The position numbers were made by a program, and so were the translations under genes. A stretch of DNA of 64,000 nt from Parashewanella sp049608225 (GTDB lineage Bacteria > Pseudomonadota > Gammaproteobacteria > Enterobacterales > Shewanellaceae), in NCBI GenBank assembly GCA_049608225.1, contig JBMYXI010000005.1:1-64000 (forward strand), in the 5' to 3' direction. Below the pieces are notes generated by a model. The model worked only from the letters and a program-made list of their open reading frames with translations, was not told the DNA's origin and searched no databases. Below, piece by piece: positions 63,392-64,000 of the stretch; positions within the stretch are counted from its first letter, which is position 1, and every line of letters begins with the position of its first letter.

Positions 63392-64000
63392 TTACTCCTT
63401 GGCTGCCTTAGCAACGTTATCAACCTTCGCCTGACGAATGCTAACTAATTTGTTCGGGTACAACTTAAACGCGCCAGTAGTAACCACCTGCTCGCCTTCC
63501 TTTAAACCAGACTCAATGTAGCTGTAATTAGCGTCTTCTTGAAACAACTTTATATCACGTCGAACTGTACGGTACGTTCCAGGTTTATCCTGTTTCAATA
63601 CATAAACATAACGAGACGCTTGCTGACGTAACACAGCCTGTTTTGGTAGTTTAAACATTGGCTCGGCTGTCCCCTGTTTCACCAGTACCTGCACAAATTC
63701 ACCAGGAGTAAGTTGAACATTGCTACTTAACTCCAATTTAGCGCGATGTTTTAAACTACGTGCTTGAGCAGTAACAATTGGCTCTTTGGCAATAATTGTT
63801 GCCCAAATTGGTTGCTGAGAATTTGACTGAAACAACTCAAGCTTTTGATCACTTAATAGACGAGTTTGTGTTTGCGACAAGTTGATATCAATCCATAAAT
63901 GCCCAGCATTGGCGACTAAAGAGCTTACCTCAGAATTAGCTTGTAAGTACTCACCAACTGATAATTCATGCAAGCCAAGTACACCATCGAATGGTGCGTA
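63392..64000 (-). CDS. RND periplasmic adaptor (membrane fusion protein), partial
   Basis: 203 codons to the window edge, open through the edge: YAPFDGVLGLHELSVGEYLQ, the lipoyl-domain exit motif of adaptor proteins, leads into beta-barrel and membrane-proximal domains (RAKLELSSNVQLTPGEFVQV, SYIESGLKEGEQVVTTG). The N-terminal signal, coiled-coil hairpin and first half lie beyond 64000. It couples the RND permease to an outer-membrane channel in the periplasm. Two bases separate it from the permease, one operon. Confidence 0.9.
   Translation of the reverse strand, partial: YAPFDGVLGLHELSVGEYLQANSEVSSLVANAGHLWIDINLSQTQTRLLSDQKLELFQSNSQQPIWATIIAKEPIVTAQARSLKHRAKLELSSNVQLTPGEFVQVLVKQGTAEPMFKLPKQAVLRQQASRYVYVLKQDKPGTYRTVRRDIKLFQEDANYSYIESGLKEGEQVVTTGAFKLYPNKLVSIRQAKVDNVAKAAKE

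Noticed and set aside
1..64000. CRISPR arrays, tRNA, rRNA, transposase or integrase genes
   Set aside because: No regularly spaced direct repeats, cloverleaf-like genes, ribosomal RNA landmarks or recombinase motifs were seen anywhere.

Overview
The window reads as a chromosomal segment of a marine gammaproteobacterium in or close to the Shewanellaceae. The block aroK-aroB-damX-dam-rpe-gph-trpS keeps the order known from enterics and Shewanella and sits directly downstream of pilMNOPQ, with mrcA divergent. NorR with a single-subunit NO reductase, PdhR-aceEF-lpd, RraB, YegD and DUF2970/DUF3014 proteins fit the same group. Eukaryote-like accessory proteins (ankyrin repeats, an OGFr-like domain) and lineage-restricted unknowns recall Parashewanella-type genomes. 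That genus guess is an inference from gene content only.

Layout. 1-11.4 kb is mostly minus strand: 5' end of trpS, gph, rpe, dam, damX, aroB, aroK and the type IV pilus assembly operon pilM-N-O-P-Q, with two small plus-strand genes between rpe and dam. 11.7-21.9 kb is mostly plus strand: mrcA (PBP1a), a Na+/Ca2+ exchanger family protein, a LysE-type exporter, a MITE-like repeat, a TPR protein followed by a NarL-type two-component pair, recG and a DUF3014 protein. 21.9-32.1 kb is accessory: an orphan 270-aa protein, an MFS transporter, a lipid-anchored or secreted 573-aa protein, a 2.7-kb two-gene cassette flanked by inverted copies of a MITE-like element, then rraB and plsC, then a gene broken by three apparent frameshifts.

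32.1-37.7 kb carries norB (quinol-type NO reductase) and norR with recognisable sigma-54 and NorR sites, then yegD. 37.8-44.9 kb carries a periplasmic or Tat-linked redox cassette (GMC oxidoreductase, gluconate-dehydrogenase-subunit-3-like Tat protein, TlpA-like thioredoxin), a beta-propeller lipoprotein and a large lipoprotein. 44.9-48.4 kb is a metal (probably zinc) uptake cluster: permease, binding protein, His-rich outer-membrane barrel and a small His/Cys protein, but no ATPase.

48.6-49.8 kb encodes a protein with an OGFr-like domain. 49.9-57.2 kb is pdhR-aceE-aceF-lpd with a near-perfect PdhR operator, followed by a decayed partial copy of the 3' end of lpd. 57.3-59.8 kb encodes a large ankyrin protein. 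A possible 56-aa membrane protein follows, and the window ends in an RND efflux pump (permease complete, adaptor cut by the window edge). I saw no tRNA, rRNA, CRISPR array, transposase or integrase gene.
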